Source: Anisakis pegreffii (taxonomy: Eukaryota; Nematoda; Chromadorea; Rhabditida; Anisakidae). Taken from it: 64,000 nt of DNA. Each line of letters opens with the position of its first letter. Positions within the stretch are counted from its first letter, which is position 1. The position numbers and the translations under genes were made by a program. The notes beneath the pieces were generated by a model. That model saw nothing but the letters and a program-made list of their open reading frames with translations, did not search any database and was not told the origin of the DNA. The stretch is from assembly GCA_035041965.1 (NCBI GenBank), contig JAPYMA010002681.1, positions 1 to 64,000 of the forward strand, written 5' to 3'. Below, one piece after another: positions 1-11,757 of this stretch.

Positions 1-2326
1 TCAGGATTTGCGATTACTGACCAAATAAAGCTTGGAATCTGCTTATTTATCGAATGACCCAAATGGGAATATTAACACGACTTCATACGTAGACTAATCG
101 CAAATGAAAGCTAACGTAAGGACAGCTTCATCGAAAAAGTTCTGCATAGACGGATGAGTTCTGCATGTTTTTAGGTTGACGGAAATTCCTAATATTCAAC
201 ATCGACTCAATTTCTGTTGCAAAAAAAGTAAGAAACGAAGTACCGTAAACATAATAAAAACTGAAATTAATATAAATAAAATAATGAAACATAATAAACC
301 TATTAATAATGAAATTAATAAATATCTGAATAACCTTTGGGCAGAATTGGCCCAAATGTCAGACGATATTGTTGATCCTCCACTTTTCATCTAGCGTGCC
401 CGCAACAAAAGCATCACCAACGATCGATCCTTCTTCAGCGCTCATTTGTGAGAAATTCTTCCATTTTTGCCAATTCCTCCTTGTTGCGGTGATCGCTTGC
501 GATCCGCCAGAGCGGATCGCAAGCATTAATACCTCAATAAAATTTTATTAGCATCTGAAACTGAAAGGTGAAAAAATGGTACAAATTTTTTCTAGACTAC
601 ATCTTATTCCTATTCATGCAGAGGACATGGGAATGTAATATGGGTAATCGCGCTTTAATCAAATCGCGAAAGAAATATAACCAAATACTTATATTGATAG
701 AAAATATCCAGATAAAGGATGGGGGAGGAGGGGGGAGGGAGGAGTTTAATAAATACACAAATAATGAAAAAACAGCTCTCGCAAAATAAAGCAAAAAAAA
801 ACAAACGGCGAGAAAATGACCTAATAAAAGATCGTCCATCCATCGTCCAGCTTCCAATCGCCACGATGGCCCAGCTTCTCACTTCGAATTCCCTTCGTTG
901 TTCTCGGTTCAGTTGGTTGTCCCACGTATTCATCACCATTTTAACGTCGTTACCACTTCCTCTTCGGCATTACCACTTTTACGCCGGGTTGCCATCCCCT
1001 GACGCAACCCTCCTCATTTATCCGGGCTTGGGACCGGCACTAAGGGCTATAAACCCTTCGTGGCTGAGTTAAGGTGGATGGCTGTCATCACGCATCATTT
1101 CACGCTCCTTCAAGACCTTTATAAGTTGAGGTGTCTCTAGCACCTGAACCTATAAGTCTTGAATGATCAAAAGTACAATCCAGCGTAAACAAAACAACGA
1201 ACGCGTATGAATCAAACGAATCGAAATCACGAACGAATCATATATTCAATATTTTCACATCGCATAATCCTCGCTATATCACATCATCACACGTTTCATG
1301 CAATCTTCCGCAATTAATCACTCGAGATTAACTCAAAGTCACATATCGCAATAAAACACCAAGTCGAAATGTATATGAATTTGATGCGAAATCGAAAATA
1401 TTATGCAAATAAGAGAGAGTATCAAATTGGCACACGATCATTCCTAGACGTAGTGCCACACTGACAAATCTAATAAATTGGGCTAATTGAAATACTTTGT
1501 TAGTAATATGCATCAATTGTTAGTAATATGCAAAAAAACAATAAAATAGCATTGCACTAATGAAACAGCAATTAGTATTGAGCATTATACTAATGAACAG
1601 GGATCTGCAGTTCTTTCAGATGCTGCAGTGGTGGGCAATTTTTAATGGAACAGACGAGAAATATCATTGTATGAAAGTGGATAACACGTAACGTATGTAT
1701 AAACCATTACGTGAACGCAACCGTTGGGTACTGCTCCAAATTTGTCTATGAACAGCACAGTGGCAGTGCTGTGCAGTTATCAATATTGATCAACAGTGAT
1801 CATTCACTGAAGCGAAATACAGAAGAATGAGGCGTATATATGGCAGTCACAGTTGATCAAATCATAAACTGCCAGTATTTGTAGAAAACAAGTCATAATA
1901 TAAATGAGATATGCTCGACATAGAGCATTTTTCAATGTAAAATCTTCAATTATTTAAAAATAACCACAGGCATATCAGTATCAAACTGAAGAATGATAAA
2001 ACGTCAACCCTAACAACACTTTCACCTCACCCCAGATTCACCTTAAAATTTTTCACCATAAGGAAGAATAGGAAGAATAACATACGATCACCACTGCTCA
2101 ATTGTAGCAATCAAACACAGATCAACGTATTTATAAATTGAAACGTAATGAATGAGATGGTTTGGAATCCAACGTTTTGGGATGACATTTGTATAACATT
2201 TTAGAACTAATTCCTCTAGGTGATGATGGATGTGTCAAAAAGTCTTTGCGAGACACAAAGGCGACGCCATATATGGCGCGAAGAAGCGTGTCAGCGTATT
2301 GGCGTAACGTTTTAAATTTCCCTCGG
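1..2326. other. Intergenic, no gene recognised
   Basis: Open frames here are short, overlap on both strands and lack splice or family support. A G-rich run lies at about 719-744. A GC-rich patch at about 980-1075 stands out from the AT-rich surroundings and may be a repeat fragment. A 13-bp direct repeat (TTAGTAATATGCA) occurs twice near 1500-1530. Confidence 0.5.
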
Positions 2327-2405
2327 GCGGTGGCAGCTTGGTCTAGTGGTTAGCGCACTAGGGTCAAGTGTGGACGGTCAAGGGTTCGGTGCCGTAAGCG
2401 GGCTG
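2327..2405 (+). repeat. tRNA-like sequence, candidate SINE head or tRNA pseudogene
   Basis: The segment contains an A-box match, TGGTCTAGTGG (2339-2349), and a B-box-like match, GGTTCGGTGCC (2383-2393), at spacing normal for an internal RNA polymerase III promoter. I cannot fold a clean cloverleaf with matching acceptor ends, so a functional tRNA is unlikely. A tRNA-derived SINE or decayed tRNA fits better. No second full copy was seen in the window. Confidence 0.45.
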
Positions 2406-3506
2406 AAGTTTCTTCTCACAGATGTGTAGCATATGCAAGCAGTTGCAATATTCTCCTTCACTCCCAACAACATTCACCAAACAAAAATATCGCCATACAA
2501 AACTGGTGGAGACACTGATGATATGAAACTGCCAAGCTGTAGTAACGTACAGATTAGTCTACGGCGATGCAATCTATTACATATGAGAGAGCTTAACCGC
2601 AACAGTTGAGACAGCCGTATCAACTAATATAAGCAAAACTGCTCAGCAAAACTTATGCCCCAACATGGTTAACCTCATAGTGCTATAGAAATCGAATGGT
2701 GTTGAGTAATTGATATATTACCGGGTAAACCTGAGAGTACCGGTACCTTGAAGATCGTAAAGCTTACAAATGATTGGAAAGAATTGAAACAATTGAAAAC
2801 ACGCCATCGTGAACGAAGCTTATTAACACAATTTAACATTACAACACGAGCATTGACATCACTTCAACGAACAAACCCCGTCCAATTAACATTTCCAAAG
2901 CTCTGATGATACACCTACAACTACTCATACAAATATCAATTACCAGAATTCTTCTAACAATCAACTGACCAAAATAAACAACATTTCAGAAACTTTCTCT
3001 TTCACCCGAAATCTGACTAGGAGTGGCTAGCATCCAACTGTCCGAGAACAGTACCGGTTCTTACAATTAGAATAAGTATTCGTGACAGAATCAAATACAA
3101 GAAAAATTTTTTCATTTTAACGAATGTGTTCATTTCGTACAAATTAAAGCAGACAATGACTGATATGCCAACAATTTCATAATATCAAGCAGAATTCATA
3201 TACTCCTATAAAGGAAACGGCAAACATAAAGAAACTAAAGAATAGTGGTGTAGGTTAAAATCGTATTCCATTATCCTTCAATCAAAAGAATCATTAGTAA
3301 AACATATTACTAGAATCAATAAAGTATCAGGTGAAAGGTAATTCAAAGGTTACATTCAGATATAAAATATCTGTTCCATGATATACTGTTATTAAAATAT
3401 AATAACAAATTAAATATTATCTTCAAAGGGCACCACAATGACAGTCTCTATGACAAGACCGTTACGCCTCAAGAATAAAACTGATCAATGGCACGGTTCT
3501 ACTGGA

Positions 3507-3975
3507 ATAGCCCTATAGCAATGAATGCAATTGATCTATAGTGATACAATGTAAGTGAATGAGCGCCTCTGCGCTAATTGAGATAGCTTCAGGAAAATAG
3601 CTATATCTCCTCATCTGTTCATAATTGCTCGACAAAATATATAATATTCTGAAAGTAGAGATCTTAAGCAATCGAATGGTGCAAAGAAATATATAGTTTA
3701 CCGAGCAAACCTGAGAGTACCGATACTTTGAAAATCATAACGCCCATAGCCCTATAGTAATGAATGAACATGAACTATAGTGATACAATGTAAGTGAATG
3801 AGCGCCTCTGCGCTAATTGAGATAGCTTCAGGAAAATAGCTATATCTCCTCATCTATTCATAATTGCTCGACAAAATATATGATATTCTGAAAGCAGAGA
3901 TCCTAAGCAATCGAACGGTGCAAAGAATTTCATAGGTTACCGGGCAAACCTGAGAAGACGGTTAGCTCGAAGATA
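3507..3975. repeat. Tandem duplication of a ~240-bp unit, with a divergent third copy upstream
   Basis: The unit starting at 3507 (ATAGCCCTATAG...) is repeated from 3746 with only scattered differences. Both copies share the block running from 'gatacaatgtaagtgaatgagcgcc' in meaning to the terminal CAAACCTGAGA near 3711 and 3952. A diverged relative of the unit's end (ATCGAATGGTG ... AAACCTGAGAGTACCG) lies at about 2690-2750. No open frame spans the unit. It is a non-coding repeat of unknown family. Confidence 0.75.
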
Positions 3976-6900
3976 GCAATTACGTTTCTTACATTTTTAC
4001 ATTAATATTATATACTGTAAATTCACGCATTCCTACTACCATACTTTTCTATATACTCTTTTCGGTTTCACTATACTTTTTATATCTTAATCTTTCCGTA
4101 TTTTCGTCAATATGCCATGTTCAACAGTAATATGAATTTTTTTTCATCATTCGATCGAGCCGAATCTTCAGATTCAGTAAAACATGTATCTTGCCGAGCG
4201 ATTTTCCTTACTTGAGGAGATATCGCTATTTTCCTATAGCTACCTCAACTGGCGCAGAACCGATCATTCAGATACATTTGATCACTACAGATCAATATAT
4301 ACTGTCCTATGGCGCTGAAGGAGTTGCCATATGGACCCTGACGGTACAATCAGGTTTTCCCAGTAACATATCGGTTTCTTGAGAATTTCGGGATCTCTGT
4401 TAATGCTTATCGAGATATTGGAGTTGTGTTAACTCACGAACTCAATCGATGCTTCCGCTCGTAAGTCTCCTTGCGCTCACTTCGGTATGATTCTGTTCAG
4501 TGAGAAATAAGCACCTGATAACATGAATTCAAGGAGATAATGATTGTTGATTTCAGCGTGCGGTTTTGCTAGGATACCAACGTAGAGAGTTATATTCTCA
4601 TATGAATCTGATATGTAGTGATATGAAATGATCACAATGCTGAGTATGCCCTTGATGCAATAAATGAATAATAATGTAAAGTGGAAAACAATTCGGTGAA
4701 AAAGAAACGCCACCCGAAACGAAACGACTCAAAAGTGAAACAGAACAAAACAGGAAATTTGTGAAAAGTTCTGCGCGGCGGCGATTTGTTTTTAAGATTT
4801 CATGAGTTTAGGATTTGAACAGAGAGATTTTTAGTGCGATGGAGAGAGGGAGAATTGAAGGGAAAGTGGAAAGATGAATTGATTGAATGCGATGACCTTG
4901 CGCCGGGTAAATTTCTTGTTTTCGACCGGTGTTTAATGGAGTGATCAATGTTCTCCTCATATCATAATGAAATGAATTTTTGTTGTGTTTGGTACTGATG
5001 GATATCGAATTGTATGGAAGAGAAGGGATATGAACAAGATATAATCTGTGGATGAAGTGTGATTAACGGAGTAGATAATTTTAATTCGACTTGATTTGTT
5101 TTTGTAATGAGTTTAATTCTTCGGTTCATTTCACTGCATTAATCCTTCATGAAGTGTGCATGCACTTGACATTCGAGCGGATATTAGATTACGGATACAT
5201 CACGGATAAAACTTCGGTGCTGTCTATTCGTGAACAGATCCAAAAACAAGACAAATTTACAGTGTGTTGACAAATACATGTTCCTGCTTATATTGATACC
5301 ATTACCAGAAGCTTGCAGTATTTTGGATGACATTTCTTCAATGATCATATAGCCAAGAACGAACTGATCTATGCACTGAAAATTGTTCTGAGTGCAAAAT
5401 TATTTAATAGTGACATGATTGTAGAAAACTTATGAGTATAAGTTCATGTACTAACGTATGACTGATGGTATCGGATCATTTGGGATTTTATATTGAAACG
5501 TCGAAGTGAATCGAAGTGATTTATTGAAATTATCAATTATGAACTACCTCAAATTGGGTCAAAACGAGCGAAAACCCGTTGACAAATTATTTGCACTGTG
5601 TTGGTGGTGGTGGTTTTGAATGGATGACGTTGAAATATTTAAGGAAATTCATCAATCATTCAAAAGGCATGTGTATGTATGTGTGTGATGCGTGGTGATG
5701 AATAATTGGATACGTGAAAAAATTTTGCAAATTTTGGTTTCACTTTCAGGATTCGGCAACAATTTTCAGATGAAAGACTTTTCGGCATTCGAACGCTGAT
5801 TGCAGCTTGTGCAAAGTGTTGTGTTCGATGACGAGATCAAGTGCGTGCAGTTTTTAGATTCAATGAGAGCGCTTGTTTACATGAAATAACTTCAGAAAAT
5901 CAGACGAGAGCTTATGAGAGAATAAAGCATTTTCTTTTCAGTGCTTTATAGGTGTTCATGAGTGCTGCTTTATAAGGCTTCATTGCAAGTGTTTTGATAA
6001 ATTCATGAGTTTTATGAACATTTGAGGATAACCGAAAAGGAATACGGTGATATACGATTGATCAATTTTAAAGAGTTATGCGCCATGATCAGATCACTCA
6101 TCTCTATGACATACGGTCGTCAACTTAGCCGTATCTGTGAAACTCAACGTTTCAAAAGTCAACAATACATCTGAACTGGAGAATCTGATGGAGCTGATGA
6201 TGCTTATGAAGTATTGTGATAGTGAGCAAGGCTAACTATGCAAGTAGCTTGAACATGGTACTCGTTTTATTTCTATAATCTGGATTGAACGAATGGAATG
6301 TTTTCGTTCGATAATTTCATGTACATATGTGGTTGATCGTGTTCGTATGTTGTAAACAGCAGCGATATTGCAATGCAAGTGGCAATGATAGTGAGTGATA
6401 ACGTTAATGAGATTGGTTGGTGTCGAAAACTTGATTGTCCTTGAATAATTCATGTGTGCAGTGCGGCGATAATTCATCGAAATCAATGTCAAATAACCGG
6501 ACTTATCCGAACGTTTTCAAATCCGAAAAAAAATCCTGGATTTGTTTTCGGTTGACCTCTGTGGGTAAAGGCAAAGAGAGAGAAGAGATAAATGGATGTA
6601 TGGATGGATATGATGCTCGCCTTAGGGCATTCTCATTCTGGTCTTCCACACCAGCGCATTTCTCTTTTGCACCACTCAGCAACAACAACAATAATAATAT
6701 AAATAACAGTAATAATAATGACAATAATAATACCCGCCCGCCCCGCATCCAACCCCCTCTCTTCCTGGATTTCAGTGCTCCTGCCATCAGCATATAAATA
6801 GTGTGCATGTTGAATGCGTTATTGACATTCTTACTGTTGTTGCTTCTCAATCCCGTCGAGCTGTGAAATGTCCTTCTCCTCTTCCTTGCCAAGTTCGTGG

Positions 6901-8774
6901 TTGTTGTCAATCCTTTTACTCGCTCTTCTCAGATCTACTTTTGCCGAATTCTTCAACCAACTTCATCCAAATCGAACCCTTATCGTCCTATCTGCACCGT
7001 CTGTTTGGTAATTATCTTACTTATTCATTTTTTTCTTGTAATGAACACTTTAATTGACAATTGATATGGATATGGATATGTCATGTATATAGGTAATTTA
7101 TTCGTTGAGTATTGCCATATAATTCTGGATCTCATTTAGTAAAAGAGTGTAATTATGGTTGCGTTCATCAATTTCACTTTCACCAGATCCACGTAAAATC
7201 GCAGTTTATTGTAACTGATTCTGCGTTTGATTTTGTCTCATTACGATTGAGTTATTTGAGTTTTGAAGCGACATTCAATGTTTCCAATCTATCTGATCGA
7301 TCAAAATTGATAGACAGTATCGATCGGAATCTCTTTAATAGATTTACAGATCATAGTATCAATTACCTTACTAGTCACACAATTCCTGCCTGTTGTCATT
7401 GAGTCGTTGAGTTCATCCTGAAAATTCCTTTAGTGGCTATATGAACTAATAATAAGCGGATATTTCTGTGTTTATCCCAGCATTCCAACTTCTGTTCGCA
7501 CAACCACTGTTTATTAGGATAAGGACGATATTTCATCACGGATTTGAAAGCTATCATATATAAACCATAATAGGTTATTGTATTTCTCTTTTATGTCTAT
7601 TATAATAAAGCCTGAATTCAGTCACTTACTGAAGCTTTGACTGCACTCAACAAAAGTGACTGTGAATAGAGAGAGTTTCATAAGCGCACAACGTTGTCTT
7701 GCGAAATTTCATCAGATTGCTAAACACCTCAACGCCATTCTTATCGTTTATTTCATAACATTCGACTAGGTCTGCATATCATCATATCGCCTCCGCGTTT
7801 TGATCAGTTTAAGTCAAACCGCCAACACTCATTGTAGACACCGAAAAGTGCGAGAACAGAACACTCAGCGAACAAAATCCACTGGATCTTTGATCCATCC
7901 ATCCATCCATCCGTCCGTCCATGCATCCAGTTTGATCCGGGTGAAATTCGTTGAAAACTGGAAAGCGGTTATTGAAATGAATTTGACACGACGAACCCGG
8001 ATCTGATCAAATGATGAATGATAAAAGAAAGTATCCTTAAAATGAACACTACACTCGTTCATATCCATACGTATGCACCAAACAGAAATCCACTAATCAT
8101 TTCCCAAAACAAGTCGAAAATCAACGTTGACCGCTACTGAATGTATCCATAGGCTGGCTCCCTTCCGCCTCTATGAAACCAGATCTCTCTTGAGTGTTAT
8201 TGTTCTTCCCTCGACAATCCATATGACGTCGTCGATATTCACACATATCAAGCTATCTATCTTGTTTTCTGTCTTTCAATCATTTTTTGTGTTATCACTT
8301 AATCCTTTCACATTGTGTTCTTAAAACAACATCAGTCACTCTTTACATGGCTCATTCATCTACATCAATTTTATTCCTTTGAACATTCATGTGTTCGTTA
8401 GTTTGTTTCGCTCCAATTAAACACATGAAATGGAAAGAAAGAAATGCATGTGATCAATAGGGCACAACACCTTCAACTTGACATTGTCACTGACATTGCT
8501 CAAATTTCAAATTACAGTCACTGTGATATGGAACGAGTTTATTCATTTATCTCGAACAATAAATACGCTAGTGAAGTGAGAAAATGTGATTAAGAATCAA
8601 ATATAAGCTGCAAATATGAGCATGTATAAGCCAAAATCAAACGATCATGCGCATAGATAGAGCATCACGACACTTTTGAGCATTTACAAGATCAATTGGA
8701 GTGAAGAATATTATTTTTGTAAGTCTGTTCAAATATTTTCTCGAACTAGTCAAAAAATATGTAATTCATTGCAG
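3976..8774. other. Intergenic; may hold the unseen 5' exon(s) of the downstream deiminase-like gene
   Basis: No protein family was recognised. Visible features are low-complexity tracts: an AAC/AAT-rich tract at about 6678-6732 and a CCAT tandem at about 7895-7925. The first confidently placed exon of the downstream gene (8775) begins in mid-codon, so at least one 5' exon should lie in this stretch. I could not identify it. Confidence 0.45.
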
Positions 8775-11757
8775 GGATGACAACTATAAGGATGATTTCG
8801 ACACGCTGATCTCATTCCAGATCGAGTTTGCACGAATCATCCACGGTAAGGTCAAACTTGTTACGTGATCTCTTGAAGATCTATAAAGCGTTCGCGTCAT
8901 TATCGCCCCAAATTATAAAGAGTTCCAAAATTTTCGGAATTTTTTCAATGGTGGAGGCATATTCCATCAACCGGATATTTCAGTTATTGTGGGAATTTTT
9001 TCGTGATTTCTAGAAAGTGATGAAAAAAGGAGAAATTCGAGTTGCTGAAATATCGCTCGAATAAATTTTCCTCTGGGCATTTGTATCGTTTTCTATTTGC
9101 GTCTTTCAACACTATCCACTTAACATCGCAAAAAAAAAGCGTTTGTCCTGATTTTATGGAATCGTTCTGATTTTCTTCTCTATTTCTCAATTCAAAATGA
9201 ACCGGTCATAAAAGTGAAACTGTCCTAAGCACACACACACATACACACACTTAGAAATAAATAAGACCAATAAGACCGCACCATTCTGATTTTTTAAGTG
9301 CAGAATTATGGATCACATTTCAGATTTGAGGATTGCAAAACGCTTATCGCGCTTTGCAATCCTCAAATATCGTTGTATGAAATTTTTCGAATCAACTCAA
9401 ATCTGTGCTCTTTTGCAAATGAAATTCGATCGGAAAACGCAAAGCTTTCAGAACACGACAATGTTGTTGTCCTGGCCGATAAGCATACAATGCCGTATTT
9501 GGATGGTCGAAGTCGCTCGACTAAATCACGACTCCCTCTGGACGCCCTCATTCAAGCATCAATCTACGACATAAACATTCGTGACTTTGCACCGTTCGGC
9601 TTACGGCAACTGGTCAAATTCTCATACAGGTTTTGTCAGATTTGTTCTATAGGCCATTGATGGATGGCTCTTATGAGTGAGTGAGTGAGTGAGTGAGTGG
9701 CTTGATTCATCAAGGAATAACTTTACGAAGATCGTCACGTTTGAGTGAGGTTATATCTAGGCTTCTGAAATTCATCTGCATGATTATCTGACGAGTATCG
9801 ATGGAAACAAATTGCTTGATTAGGAGATCAAATCATACTGACAGTTGGTTCTTATCAAAAGTTTGATCAGAAGTTTGTCGTTCGATTGCGGATCGATAAT
9901 CGATAATCAAGCGAAACAGTCGCAATGTTAATGAGCAAAAAAATTGATTTGAGGCCCTCATCGCTTGCCGAAGTAGCAGCACGTCAAATAGACGAAAGCA
10001 TGAAACGCTTTGTGGTTGAGTCAAAACTTCACCTGGATAAGCGTGAACCAGAGTTGATCCTCTCTGCTGAACATATTGTCGATAATGGCATGAACAAGGC
10101 TATCGTTGATCAGGTTCGCTTAATCGTATCTAACAACTACTAAATAATTTCACTCTAGCCCCAAAACTTTTCAGCATTTCGCACTATTCGAATTGCTACT
10201 GTTCGATTAAATTTTAAAGTTTGTAAGGAGAGAGGCTATTCCGAGAATTCATATTATTCTTCGCAGAAAATTCCACAAAAATGAATTTCTCTTCCTGAAG
10301 CTAAATGCATCCTCGAGTTGCTTTCAGCGGGTACTCGACGATAACCACGGTCGCTTGCCTGAATGGGCCATCATGATCAAGCTATTCAATGCCTTCAGAA
10401 AGGTATTCAATGTAATATCCAACCATCCATTGTTCGCAACAATCTCTTTTGAAAGTCGACAGTTTTATGCGAAAAAAAAGGATTTCAGTCAAATGATTTC
10501 AGTCAATCACACGAATGGAATTTGAAATAAATCTATTCTGATTTAGGTAACGGTGGTTGCGAATCCACTCAATAAAACCAATTTACGACTGGACGACGTT
10601 ATGGCCTTTGTTGATGAGCAGGTAGTCAACCACTTTATCAATACTCGTTTACACAATTGCTCTCGAATGCAACTTTTGCCAGTGAATTCGATGAGTTTTA
10701 AGACATTCGTGATGATTTATCGTGAAAGTTATTGTAATATTCGCCAATGAAAAATTTGCAGATTCTTGTGATTCCAATGATGGACAAGGAAGCGCGAGCG
10801 AATTTGGACGCTGAATTGTACAAAAAGTTTCGTGATGAGGTGATGCTCGTGGATATACCGGCGCAGTTGGGTCAGGATCAAAAAGGGAATTGTGGACTGT
10901 ATACGGCAATCCTTTCGACAGACAAGTATTAGCATCTGAACAACTCATACTTTATAATACCACTAAGCGATTTTCATCTTATCCATTCAAACAATCAAGA
11001 AAATTGCACAATCCGAATAGAACTTCTCTGAAAATTCACATTGAGAAGGACATCCCCTTCAATTAGTGTGAAAGGAATTCGCTGACTAGAAATTTAGTGA
11101 TAATTTCCAGAAATTCAGAATTTCTTAAAAGAATAATACCATGAGAGTTTGCCACAAGAACCTTCCGAGTTTCAAGCTCTCCACTTAAGCTTTTGTTTAA
11201 AACTCGAACTGGAATAAGTGAACAGAAATGGCGCAACCGTAACCTATTGCAGGTATGTTTACGTACCGGTGTTTGGAAATGATCCGGAGAACTGGAAACA
11301 GGGACATTCTACTATGATGGACAAAATGGTCATTCATATGCTTGAGGTATCCTGATCAGCGTATCTCCTCTTTGCTTTTATTCTGTGCAAACAAACAGGA
11401 TCAGTTGAGATTCCAAGCAGTTTACGATATAAGAACAAGCTGATTCGTGATTTAGGATCGTTGACATTTGAGATTGTCTTTCATCTGGAAGTATTCGATG
11501 TTTTCGATCAAAATTCATTTAGAATTACTTATAATCAGGATCAGATCTGCTGGATTGAATCAAGATCATTCAATAGTAACAGAAGTCATAAAAATTTTCA
11601 GGTGAACACTCGCAAGACAGTAATTCCGGTCAACATACCTCGTGCAGTGTGTGAACGAGGTATTTCCCTTCGATCACTTGCGTGGACGCTGAGGGGTAAC
11701 GCCGCAGAACACATTGTTCAACTGGCCAGAAACACCCCGGCACAATTGGTCTTATAG
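8775..11757 (+). CDS. Agmatine deiminase / PAD_porph-like pentein protein, probably catalytically degenerate (5' exon missing)
   Basis: Exons I can join: 8775-8845, 9452-9629, 9954-10113, about 10301-10402 (acceptor uncertain), 10547-10621, 10762-10925, 11253-11346 and 11602-11757. Together they give about 333 residues ending at a TAG. The order of conserved blocks matches the bacterial/fungal agmatine deiminase and Porphyromonas-type peptidylarginine deiminase family, which hydrolyses guanidino groups. The blocks are VVVLADKHTMPYLDG, then NIRDFAP (9574-9594), then HIVDNGMNKAIV, then VMAFVDEQILVIP, then GLYTAILSTDKYVYVPVFG, then GISLRSLAW. The substrate Asp of the IRD motif is present. The GGN motif reads SAEH (10063-10074), the HxD His reads Arg (10586-10588), and the nucleophile Cys of the LRC motif reads Ser (11674-11676). 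An active deiminase is therefore unlikely. The frame is open and introns are well formed, so this is not an obvious pseudogene. The family was assigned by motif recognition, without a search. Confidence 0.72.
9324..9368. repeat. Perfect 16-bp inverted repeat (hairpin) in an intron
   Basis: ATTTGAGGATTGCAAA at 9324-9339 is the exact reverse complement of 9353-9368, with a 13-nt loop. It lies in the intron before the second placed exon of the deiminase-like gene. Confidence 0.85.

Noticed and set aside
128..394. Overlapping frames on both strands near the left edge
   Set aside because: AT-rich, Asn/Ile/Phe-rich on either strand, with no start context, splice signals or family match.
6435..6910. 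Plus-strand frame with poly-Asn and its minus-strand poly-Leu mirror
   Set aside because: Both are produced by the AAC/AAT microsatellite at about 6678-6732 and have no support elsewhere.
9308..9574. 88-residue plus-strand frame
   Set aside because: It is a shadow of the deiminase-like exon at 9452-9629 and of its upstream intron hairpin. The other frame carries the conserved ADKHTMPYLDG and IRDFAP motifs.
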